A stretch of 62,244 nt of DNA from Candidatus Mediterraneibacter surreyensis. Lineage in GTDB: Bacteria > Bacillota > Clostridia > Lachnospirales > Lachnospiraceae. The notes beneath the pieces are model-generated. The model had not been told where the DNA came from. It saw only the letters and a program-made list of their open reading frames with translations, and made no database searches. Every line of letters begins with the position of its first letter. The first letter of the stretch is position 1. Of the stretch, positions 16,751 through 25,523 are shown one piece after another. The DNA is taken from contig DWYB01000007.1 in NCBI GenBank assembly GCA_019118885.1, positions 1-62,244 on the forward strand, in the 5' to 3' direction. The position numbers and the translations under genes are program-made.

Positions 16751-18259
16751 ATGACGATCAAAGAGATTGAAAATCTCTCCGGAATGACAAGAGCCAATAT
16801 CCGGTTTTATGAAAAAGAAGGGCTTATCAAACCTCAGCGGGACTCTAACGGTTACAGAAACTATTCCGTAGATGATCTGAATATTTTAAAGCGCATCCGG
16901 CTTCTTAGGACACTTCATCTCAGCCTGGATGATATCAAGTCGCTGAGCAAAAATGAACAGGAGCTGACAGAACTTCTGATTCAGCATCTGAGTTCCCTGA
17001 GAAAGGAACACAGGGATCTGGAACAGTCTATGACTGTCTGCGAACAGCTGTGCAAAGATCATGTATCTTATGAAAATTTTGACGCACAGCACTATCTGGA
17101 TCTGTTGAACGCTTCACCAGACGAAGTGCCCGCTGAGTTAAGGGAGGATGCTGTTCCGAAAGTAACGTCGCCCTGGGTAAGGTACTTTGCCCGCTCCCTG
17201 GATCTCAGTCTGTATGTGACTCTGTGGGATGCCCTCCTCGCCCTTGGCTTCCACATTAATATCATGGAGATGGGATTTGCAGGTATTATCCTTAATATTA
17301 TCGTGCCTGTTTGTATTCTTCTGATCGTTGAACCTCTCATGCTTTCGCGGTTCGGCACGACGCCCGGCAAATTCGTGTTCGGTCTGCGTGTGACCGCTGA
17401 GACAGGCGCACGTCTGACACACAGAGAAGCGCTTCACCGCACATGGACTGTCATAAGGAGAGGATCCGGATTCTTGATCCCTATCTATGAACTGATCCGG
17501 GAATATAAGTCATATAAGGCGTGTAAGAGGGGAGAAACGCTCGACTGGGAAGAAGAGACTCTGCTCTGGCTGGATGAAGGGCGCGTTCCCCTTGGCATCC
17601 TTGCCACTATCATTGGAATAATCTTTTTTAACGGAGCGGATCTGATGATATGGCAGGCAGGCGCCCTGCCTCAGAACAGGGGAACCCTCACTGTGGCAGA
17701 GTACGCCGAAAATTTTAATGACATGGAAAAATTCTACCAGATCGACCGTCAGCTGAATCTTCCCGAGATAAATCCCCTCTACGGAATCGAAGATTCCCGG
17801 CTGATCCTGAACAGGGATGGCGACTGGGAAAAGATACCGGGAACACCATATATTGAGCAAACCTCAGAAAATTATGCAAAACTTCCTCAGCTTCAATATA
17901 CGATAGAAGATGGCGTTATGACCGGCCTTGGCTTTACCGCTTCCTACGAAAATGAAAACGTGACGATCGCATCTTTCAGTGATCTGATGGCAGTCTCCGC
18001 TCTTTCCTTTGTATGCGCGCAGGAAGACTACAATATGATACCAAATATGCCGTCTCTCATCTACACACGGATCAAAATGTACGGTGACGAGTTCTCCGGC
18101 TTTACCATTTCCACAGCCGGAGTAACTGTCAGATGTACTACTGAATATACCGGATATGACCTGCGCCCGGGTGAATGGACCACGGACCATGTGCTGGTGC
18201 CGTCCTATGGAAGCAAGCCCTCATTTTACATCAGTTTTTCTGTAGAGCAGACGCCTTAG
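16751..18259 (+). CDS. Membrane-bound MerR-family regulator with RDD domain and C-terminal sensor-like domain
   Basis: Residues 1-70 of this 502-residue protein are a MerR DNA-binding domain (TIKEIENLSGMTRANIRFYEKEGLI), followed by a helix to about 120. An RDD-like membrane domain spans about 140-265 (YFARSLDLSL; TTPGKFVFGLRV). A further hydrophobic segment lies near 283-303 and a 200-residue C-terminal domain of unknown family follows. It could detect an envelope or external signal and pass it directly to DNA. The ATG at 16751 has AAAAGGGG at proper spacing; an ATG nine bases earlier would be too close. Its end overlaps the convergent MATE gene by 29 bp. Confidence 0.85.
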   Translation: MTIKEIENLSGMTRANIRFYEKEGLIKPQRDSNGYRNYSVDDLNILKRIRLLRTLHLSLDDIKSLSKNEQELTELLIQHLSSLRKEHRDLEQSMTVCEQLCKDHVSYENFDAQHYLDLLNASPDEVPAELREDAVPKVTSPWVRYFARSLDLSLYVTLWDALLALGFHINIMEMGFAGIILNIIVPVCILLIVEPLMLSRFGTTPGKFVFGLRVTAETGARLTHREALHRTWTVIRRGSGFLIPIYELIREYKSYKACKRGETLDWEEETLLWLDEGRVPLGILATIIGIIFFNGADLMIWQAGALPQNRGTLTVAEYAENFNDMEKFYQIDRQLNLPEINPLYGIEDSRLILNRDGDWEKIPGTPYIEQTSENYAKLPQLQYTIEDGVMTGLGFTASYENENVTIASFSDLMAVSALSFVCAQEDYNMIPNMPSLIYTRIKMYGDEFSGFTISTAGVTVRCTTEYTGYDLRPGEWTTDHVLVPSYGSKPSFYISFSVEQTP

Positions 18260-19592
18260 AGAATTTGTGCATCCGGTAAAAATAGTACGGAACAAGGGCG
18301 ATCAAGGCCGCGATCCATGCAGCCGGATCCGAAAAGCATACACCGGCGAAACTGGTGCGGCCTGCAACGATCATGACTATGCCGCTCCGGGCGATCAATT
18401 CGAAGATGCCTCCAAGCATCGGAACAAGTCCGTATCCCATCCCCTGCAGCGTATTTCTGTAGAGAAAGATGCTGCCGAGGAAGGGATAGAACCAGCATAC
18501 CGTATGAAAATACGTCACGGATGCATTGACTACCTCTGTCTCAGAAGGATTGATAAAGAGCCATGTCATATATTTACTGCAGAAATACATGACAGCCATC
18601 ATGATCACGCTCCAGCCAAGGGTCATAAACTGGGTGCACCGTACGCCTTCCCGGATCCTGTCCATTTTCCCGGCGCCCCGGTTCTGCCCTACATATGTAG
18701 CGATGGTGGCTCCAAATGCGGTAAATACTGTCATAAGCATATTCTGCAGCTTGCTCGCCGCGGAGAATCCTGCCATGTATATTTCCCCGTATATGTTCAC
18801 TGCTCCCTGTACGATAATCGTGCCGATAGCAGTGATGGAAAACTGCAATCCCATAGGAATCCCAAGCGCCAGAAGTCTTCCGAAACTGTGAAAGCTGATT
18901 CTAAAATCCTCCCGCTTCAGATGCAGGATAGGAAAACGTTTCAGTATGTAGACAAAGCACAGAAGCGCTGAAATTCCCTGAGCGATTACCGTCGCATAAG
19001 CGCAACCTTCCACACCCATCCCGAATATCACAATAAATGCAATGTCAAGCACTACATTGATCACTGCAGAAATAACAAGGAAATAAAGAGGCGATCTGGA
19101 ATCGCCCAGCGCCCGCAAAAAAGCTGCCAGTGAATTATAGGCGGCGGTCACGATAAGCCCTGCGTATATGATTCCCATATAAAGCGTCACATCCGGCATG
19201 ATACTGTCCGAATAATTCATAAGCCTCAGGATCGGCTCGTTAGCGATCAGGAATCCTGCTGTCATCAGGATTGCAAATGCGGCCGCAAGATAGATTGACA
19301 TCGCCACGTAATGTCTCATTCTGTCGTACTGCTTTGCTCCGAAACACTGTGATACAAGGATTGCAAATCCGCTGCTTAAGCCGTTTAGCCATCCGGTCAC
19401 AAAAAACATTAGAGAACCCGTACTCCCGATGGCAGCCAGTGCGGACACTCCGATAAACTGTCCTGCCACGATGGAATCCGCTATGTTATAAAACTGCTGA
19501 AATATATTTCCCAGGCACATCGGAACCATAAAACGTATGATCAGTTTCGCCGGGCTTCCTGTCGTCATATCGCGTATCGTATTTTTACCCAT
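18231..19592 (-). CDS. MATE-family exporter
   Basis: This 453-residue protein has twelve hydrophobic segments and the MATE signature IIRFMVPMCLGNIFQQFYNIADSIVAGQ (residues 17-44), with AYNSLAAFLRALGDSRSPL midway. It is of the DinF/NorM-like bacterial type that exports organic cations, peptides or other small molecules. It is monocistronic, with GAGGAACGGTC before the ATG, and its 3' end overlaps the MerR-type gene on the other strand. The substrate cannot be inferred; it is a different paralogue from those at 10104 and 45800. Confidence 0.93.
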   Translation of the reverse strand: MGKNTIRDMTTGSPAKLIIRFMVPMCLGNIFQQFYNIADSIVAGQFIGVSALAAIGSTGSLMFFVTGWLNGLSSGFAILVSQCFGAKQYDRMRHYVAMSIYLAAAFAILMTAGFLIANEPILRLMNYSDSIMPDVTLYMGIIYAGLIVTAAYNSLAAFLRALGDSRSPLYFLVISAVINVVLDIAFIVIFGMGVEGCAYATVIAQGISALLCFVYILKRFPILHLKREDFRISFHSFGRLLALGIPMGLQFSITAIGTIIVQGAVNIYGEIYMAGFSAASKLQNMLMTVFTAFGATIATYVGQNRGAGKMDRIREGVRCTQFMTLGWSVIMMAVMYFCSKYMTWLFINPSETEVVNASVTYFHTVCWFYPFLGSIFLYRNTLQGMGYGLVPMLGGIFELIARSGIVMIVAGRTSFAGVCFSDPAAWIAALIALVPYYFYRMHKFSKASALQKN

Positions 19593-19713
19593 GACCGTTC
19601 CTCTTTTCCTACTGCATCAATCTCTCGGATTGTTTTCTCTCATTTATAGACCGCGGGTTATTATACGCTCAATCAGTCGCTATGACAAGTACTATTTCCA
19701 ATATTTTATGAAA

Positions 19714-19752
19714 GAAGGGCAAAACATCTTTCTCTCAGATGCTTCGCCCTTT
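19714..19752 (-). terminator. Enolase terminator
   Basis: On the minus strand GGGCGAAGCATCT pairs with AGATGTTTTGCCC over 13 bp (two wobbles), followed by TTCTTTC, about 45 bases after the enolase stop. Confidence 0.8.
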
Positions 19753-19794
19753 CTTTTATCTTTATTTCTGAATTTTTCATTTTCGCAGTTTTGC

Positions 19795-21160
<1,366 letters not shown>

Positions 21161-21170
21161 TGATTCATTC

Positions 21171-21229
21171 ACATATAGTTAGTCTTTGCTAACTATATGT
21201 ATATTAACAGAATAAAACGATTTAAGCAA
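21171..21229 (-). promoter_or_regulatory. Enolase promoter with 30-bp palindromic operator candidate
   Basis: TTGCTT (21224-21229), a 17-bp spacer and TAATAT (21201-21206) form the promoter on the minus strand. Immediately downstream lies a perfect inverted repeat with 12-bp arms (ACATATAGTTAG, 21171-21182, and its complement at 21189-21200) around TCTTTG. It would cover the transcription start, as expected of a repressor site. Confidence 0.65.
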
Positions 21230-21346
21230 GGACTTTGTTGAGATTGATTATCATTTGATATCAATCAGCGTTGATCAACAAAAATATTTTCTCCGATATT
21301 ATGTATAATATACTGGATATACTGGAAGTATTAATTTATTCTATTC

Positions 21347-21652
21347 TCATAAACCATATTTTCTCCTCATATCTGCCACAACATCGTCTGCTCGTCTACA
21401 TTGTCCATGATCAGCAAGTTTTTTTGATTCATCAAGTTTTTTCAATATACTTTCTTCTGACATAGGAGTATATGGACTTTTTGCAGTTGAATTTTTCCTT
21501 ATCTCAAAAGGAAATCCATTATACGCTACTGCCTGTGTGAGGAAAATACGAATTGCCGTTGTTGTATCTGTTCCCAGATCTTTAAATAAAACTTCCTCAT
21601 GCAGTACTTCCTCATGAGCGCCTTCCAAATAATTGTTTTCAAAATAAAGCAT
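21347..21652 (-). CDS. RelB/DinJ-family antitoxin, orphan and partly degenerate
   Basis: This 101-residue protein matches the DinJ/RelB antitoxin pattern from residue 23 on: FKDLGTDTTTAIRIFLTQAVAYNGFPFEI, then the toxin-wrapping tail ESILKKLDESKKLADHG ... DDVVADMRRKYGL. The N-terminal ribbon strand that should contact DNA is replaced by a stretch containing a tandem duplication (HEEVL twice, a 15-bp repeat). No RelE/YafQ toxin gene follows. The ATG overlaps the flavin reductase stop by one base (TAATG). It may be a decayed module; expression is uncertain. Confidence 0.6.
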   Translation of the reverse strand: MLYFENNYLEGAHEEVLHEEVLFKDLGTDTTTAIRIFLTQAVAYNGFPFEIRKNSTAKSPYTPMSEESILKKLDESKKLADHGQCRRADDVVADMRRKYGL

Positions 21653-22332
21653 TATCTGTCCGCCTTTCTCCGTACTGGTGCATGTTTCTTCCCGGCAGTT
21701 TTCCTTCTGCCCGCATTTTGGGCATTTGCTTTTCTGCCGCCCGCCGCTTTTGGCTTTCGTGCGGTCTGCTTCTTACGCACACTGTATCCGAATGTTCCAA
21801 GCTTCTTTCCCAGATCCAGATATTCGCCGTGGGAATAGGCGATCAGCCCGGTACGGTTCAGATCAAATTTGCCTTTTTCGTCCATATATGTTTCATCCAC
21901 CTGCACAGCCGTCACTTCTGCGAGAAACATATGGTGGCTTCCCAGTTCCTGGATACTCTTTACCTTACATTCGATATTGACCGGAGCCTCTTCGATCACC
22001 GGCGCATATTTAAGAGACTTGGCGCTGCTCTTTGTCAGCCGGCATTCTTTCCATTTGTCCACATTTCTTCCCGAACGGACGCCGCAATAATCTGTAGCAC
22101 GGATCAGTTTTTTTGTAGTCAGATTAATAACAAACTCTCCGCTCTCTTTGATCATGTGGTAGGAATATCGCTCCGGGCGGACTGATATATATGCCATTGG
22201 CGGATTTGTACACACGGTTCCTGTCCATGCAACAGTCAGTATATTGCTGTTTCCCTTTTTATCCGCTGTGCTCACCATGACAGCCGGCAGAGGATAGATC
22301 ATATTTCCCGGTTTCCATGTCTGTTTTGCCAT
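21652..22332 (-). CDS. Flavin reductase family protein (FMN-binding split barrel)
   Basis: Residues 1-180 of this 226-residue protein match the flavin reductase-like split-barrel fold: an N-terminal PLPAVMVSTADKKGNSNILTVAW, then GTVCTNPPMAYISVRPERYSYHMI, and EFVINLTTKKL. These proteins bind FMN and reduce flavin or act as oxidoreductases of unknown substrate. The last 40 residues are a basic, low-complexity tail (RKKQTARKPKAAGGRK...) that may bind nucleic acid or be unstructured. It lies ten bases after the pyrophosphatase stop, so the two may be co-transcribed. Confidence 0.85.
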   Translation of the reverse strand: MAKQTWKPGNMIYPLPAVMVSTADKKGNSNILTVAWTGTVCTNPPMAYISVRPERYSYHMIKESGEFVINLTTKKLIRATDYCGVRSGRNVDKWKECRLTKSSAKSLKYAPVIEEAPVNIECKVKSIQELGSHHMFLAEVTAVQVDETYMDEKGKFDLNRTGLIAYSHGEYLDLGKKLGTFGYSVRKKQTARKPKAAGGRKANAQNAGRRKTAGKKHAPVRRKADR

Positions 22333-22342
22333 ACTTTATCTC

Positions 22343-23992
22343 CTACTGCTGCAGTGCGCCTACCAGAGTGGGCACAAGCTGTTTCTTTCTGGACACCACG
22401 CCTCTGAGCATGATCGATTCTGTATCCTCCGGCAGATCATACGCGCTCAATATCTTCTCCCGCGCCTCCGGTCCGCAGCAGAGAAGTTCGGAAGATTCGG
22501 TAATAATATTGGTCAGCATGAAGAAGATCATAGTGAGTCCGTGATTGCTGCGCGCTTTCTCAAGATGAGGCTGTACGATCTTGCGGATCTCTTTTAATTC
22601 ATCTGCGCTCATGGAGTTGACCTGCCCGACTCCAAACACCGTATCGTTGACTGTAAACTGTTTGAAATCAAGAAAGCAGATTTCTTCCGCACTCTTTCCT
22701 TTCAGGTTGCTGCCGGCGTTGAACATTTCCTGAGCCAGTGACTCCACATCCACGCCTGCAATCTCGGCAAGTTTTCGCGCCGAATTTTCATCAAGGGGCG
22801 TACATGTGGGCGAGCGGAACATCAACGTATCGGAAATAATTGCGGAACAAAGCAGGGCGGCGATGACCGGCTCTACTATGATATCCGCTTCCTGGTACAT
22901 CTGATAGACAATCGTAGCGGTACATCCTACCGGCTGATTGCGGAAAAATACCGGCCCCATAGTTTCTATACTGCTCAGTCTGTGATGGTCGATGATCTCA
23001 AGAACTTCCGCCTCTTCCACTCCGTCAACCGCCTGGTTCTTCTCATTGTGATCCACCAGGATGACCTGTTTTTTCCTCACATTCAGAAGACGACGTCTGG
23101 AGATCAGTCCGAGAAACTTGCCTTTATTATCGATAATCGGGAAATCCCGGAACCTTTTACGAGCCATAACGTCTTTCACGTCATCCACGTAATCCTTCAT
23201 CTTGAATGTGACAAGATTTTCTTTCGTCATGAAATATTTTACCGGAATACTCTGGTTGATATGCTGCGCAGCCGTAAATGTATCGTGAGGCGTACGTATG
23301 ATCACGATCTGTTTCTCCTCAGCCTGTTTCAGTATGTGTTCTGATACCGGGGCATTCTGACAGACCACCATACAGCTCGCAGATACGTCGATAGCGCACT
23401 GCTGCGCATCCTTCCGGTCTCCCATGATAACAAGGTCGTCTTTATTGATAAAATCTGACATCAGTATCCTGCTGGATGCGGCGATCACAACCTTTCCTTT
23501 CAGCAGATAACTGTGCTCATTTCCCGTAAGCACTTCCCCGTCCACAGCCTGGGCAATATTGCGGTACTGTGTTCTTGCCTTAGAAAGGATCGTGCTGTCA
23601 TACACTTCCATGTAAGTCTTGGCAATATCTCCAATTGTAATAACGCCTTCCAGTTTTCCATCCCGTGTCACCGGCAGCGTATGTATATTAGACTCCTGCA
23701 TTTTCTCCCAGGCAGCACGTATGGAAACGCTGCTCCTCAGACCGTCCACTTCCTTCAGCTCTACATCCTTGATCTGCTCCCTGAGATCGGACAGCAGCCT
23801 GGGTACCTTCACGCCGAAACGTTCCAGCACATACTGGGTCTCTTCGTTCAGCTGTCCGGCTCTCCGAGCCTCATGCGGGATTCCCATAAGTTTTGTCTTC
23901 AAAGCCGCGTAGGCAATAGCGGAACAGATAGAATCCGTATCCGGATTCTTGTGTCCTACCACATATACTTTTCTTTCTTTCTCTTTGCTCAT
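22343..23992 (-). CDS. ppaC: Manganese-dependent inorganic pyrophosphatase with CBS and DRTGG domains
   Basis: This 549-residue enzyme is a family II pyrophosphatase. The DHH-type metal motifs GHKNPDTDSI (near 13), LVDHNEKNQ and IIDHHR are present, and the C-terminal DHHA2 domain ends in SRKKQLVP. A regulatory insert between the first and later motifs holds two CBS segments (VSIRAAWEKMQESNIHTLPV; DVMARKRFRDFPIID) around a DRTGG-like domain. Such inserts bind adenine nucleotides and diadenosine polyphosphates and tune activity. The ATG at 23992 is chosen for AGGAG at good spacing. Confidence 0.93.
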   Translation of the reverse strand: MSKEKERKVYVVGHKNPDTDSICSAIAYAALKTKLMGIPHEARRAGQLNEETQYVLERFGVKVPRLLSDLREQIKDVELKEVDGLRSSVSIRAAWEKMQESNIHTLPVTRDGKLEGVITIGDIAKTYMEVYDSTILSKARTQYRNIAQAVDGEVLTGNEHSYLLKGKVVIAASSRILMSDFINKDDLVIMGDRKDAQQCAIDVSASCMVVCQNAPVSEHILKQAEEKQIVIIRTPHDTFTAAQHINQSIPVKYFMTKENLVTFKMKDYVDDVKDVMARKRFRDFPIIDNKGKFLGLISRRRLLNVRKKQVILVDHNEKNQAVDGVEEAEVLEIIDHHRLSSIETMGPVFFRNQPVGCTATIVYQMYQEADIIVEPVIAALLCSAIISDTLMFRSPTCTPLDENSARKLAEIAGVDVESLAQEMFNAGSNLKGKSAEEICFLDFKQFTVNDTVFGVGQVNSMSADELKEIRKIVQPHLEKARSNHGLTMIFFMLTNIITESSELLCCGPEAREKILSAYDLPEDTESIMLRGVVSRKKQLVPTLVGALQQ

Positions 23993-24116
23993 ATATTTTA
24001 CTCCTGTTTTTTTCACATCAATGCTGTATATACGCATACTTTATACGCACCGATGATATTATTCCAAAGTTCTTATTACAGATTGCCATTTTTTTCTTAG
24101 ATAGTCAAGCCACAGT

Positions 24117-24146
24117 TGTTTTTTCTGTTTGTTTTATGGTATAATA
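24117..24146 (+). promoter_or_regulatory. Promoter of the S1-domain gene
   Basis: TTGTTT, a 17-bp T-rich spacer and TATAAT, ending about 60 bases before the ATG at 24205, form a plausible sigma-A promoter. Confidence 0.6.
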
Positions 24147-24204
24147 ATTGCACTGCATGCAATCCGGCTGCATTGAAAATCTAAGTAAGTTGAGGTGCTG
24201 TACA

Positions 24205-24894
24205 ATGAGCGAAGAAATGAAAGAAGAATTACAGGAAAATGAACCGGTTGAAACTATGGCCGATTATGAAGATCACATCGATGATGCCAATCCCTGGAAC
24301 AGAGTTACCGAATATATGGAGAATAAAACTGTTCTCCCTGTAAAGGTAGAAGGTATCGTAAACGGCGGTGTTATCGCCATGGTTGAAGGCTTAAGAGGAT
24401 TTATCCCGGCTTCCAAGCTTTCCCTTACCTATATCGAGGATCTTGAGACATACCTGCTGAAAGATATCGAAGTACAGGTGATTGATGTAGACCAGGCAAA
24501 CAACCGTCTCGTCCTCTCTGCACGTGAGATTCTGAAAGAAAAAGAGAGAAAGGCACGCGAGGAACAGATTGCGAACCTGAAGATCGGTACTGTTTTAAAC
24601 GGAACAGTTGAGACACTTCAGAATTACGGTGCCTTCGTGAAACTGGAAAACGGGCTCTCCGGACTGGTTCACGTATCCCAGATCTCACAGAAACGCGTTA
24701 AAGTTCCGTCAGACGTACTGAACGTAGGCGATGAAGTCAAAGTAAAAGTCATCGGAATCAAAGACGGCAAAGTCAGCCTGAGCATGAAAGCTCTTGAAGA
24801 AGTCAAAGAAGAGCCTGTAGAGAAGGTTGTTCTCCCGAAAAGCGAAGACATCGGAACAAGCCTTGGGGATCTCTTCAAAAATCTGAAACTGTAA
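24205..24894 (+). CDS. S1 RNA-binding domain protein
   Basis: This 229-residue protein has an acidic N-terminus followed by two S1 (OB-fold) domains, at about 35-105 (VLPVKVEGIVNGGVIAMVEGLRGFIPASK) and 125-195 (GTVLNGTVETLQNYGAFVKLENGLSGLVHVSQIS). It is much shorter than ribosomal protein S1 of E. coli and is the type often annotated as an S1-like protein in clostridia; it should bind single-stranded RNA. The ATG at 24205 follows GAGGTG. Its stop codon lies within the first bases of a very long foldback sequence that would form its 3' untranslated region. Confidence 0.9.
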   Translation: MSEEMKEELQENEPVETMADYEDHIDDANPWNRVTEYMENKTVLPVKVEGIVNGGVIAMVEGLRGFIPASKLSLTYIEDLETYLLKDIEVQVIDVDQANNRLVLSAREILKEKERKAREEQIANLKIGTVLNGTVETLQNYGAFVKLENGLSGLVHVSQISQKRVKVPSDVLNVGDEVKVKVIGIKDGKVSLSMKALEEVKEEPVEKVVLPKSEDIGTSLGDLFKNLKL

Positions 24895-25266
24895 ATTCGC
24901 GTTTGACGGAGAGTCATTTCCTTGGTAAAGCGTCCGAAAAGCAATCGGATATAATAGATTGACTCACGTATTCGGAACAGACGGGGAGGGGATGATTCCG
25001 TCTCCGGTTACAGAACATAAGGCAAAGTAACAAACCTGAGATACAGCAAAAAGCAATCAGGAAAATGAAGAACTCATTTCACTCAGATAACTTCATTTTC
25101 CTGATTAACGCTGTATCTCAGGTTTTAACTTTGTCTAATATTCTTCCACAGTCGCCGTCAGCATCCCCTTCCCTCGTGTCCCGAAAAGTTCATCAAGAGA
25201 ATTATATCCGACTGATTTTCTACGTTCATCTAATCAGAAATGTCTCCCCAACAATCACGGAATTTA
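24891..25266. repeat. Long imperfect foldback (giant inverted repeat)
   Basis: The whole 376-bp stretch folds on itself. The innermost arms are nearly exact: ACCTGAGATACAGC (25034-25047) with its complement at 25110-25123, and ATCAGGAAAATGAAG (25056-25070) with 25091-25105, around a 20-nt loop. Farther out, shared blocks such as CGGATATAAT (near 24950 and 25203) and GGGGATG (near 24988 and 25160) keep the arms aligned, and the ends match as GTAAATT / AATTTAC. Outer pairing is roughly two thirds. No protein is supported. It could be a foldback mobile element or a long hairpin RNA. Confidence 0.75.
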
Positions 25267-25350
25267 CAGAAAACCGGTCGAACAAAACTCCTAATCGAGA
25301 AAGTTCCGTTCTTTGCCCTTCCGTTTAAATGTGATTTTCGGAATAGGAAA

Positions 25351-25498
25351 GAAAGCAGCCGGGAAATATGTATTGTGTATGCACCGTTGGAGCAGCGCCA
25401 GCACTTAGAGCGCGTCTTTTGCGCTCTTATGTACCGCTGCGTTGCGACCGAGCGAAAGCGTGTGCGCTAACAATACATATCTCCCGGCGGATACTTTC
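25351..25498. repeat. Structured intergenic repeat R2, copy 1
   Basis: GAAAGC and CTTTC bound a hairpin whose outer stem is GCCGGGAAATATGTATTGT (25358-25376) pairing with 25470-25488 at all but one position. Inside, GCAGCG/CGCTGC enclose conserved CAGCACTTA, a variable hairpin (GAGCGC/GCGCTC), TTATGTACCGCT, and a GCGAAAGC mini-hairpin. The same order and conserved words occur at 56331-56479 with different stem sequences. It lies between the convergent S1-domain and putP genes. The 25267-25350 stretch between the two elements shows nothing I can name. Confidence 0.78.
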
Positions 25499-25523
25499 TC
25501 GATCCGGGAAATACAGGATTTAT

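Noticed and set aside
24891-25266. Foldback as an assembly artefact (false inverted duplication)
   Set aside because: The arms differ increasingly toward the outside with insertions on both sides, which a recent artefact would not show.
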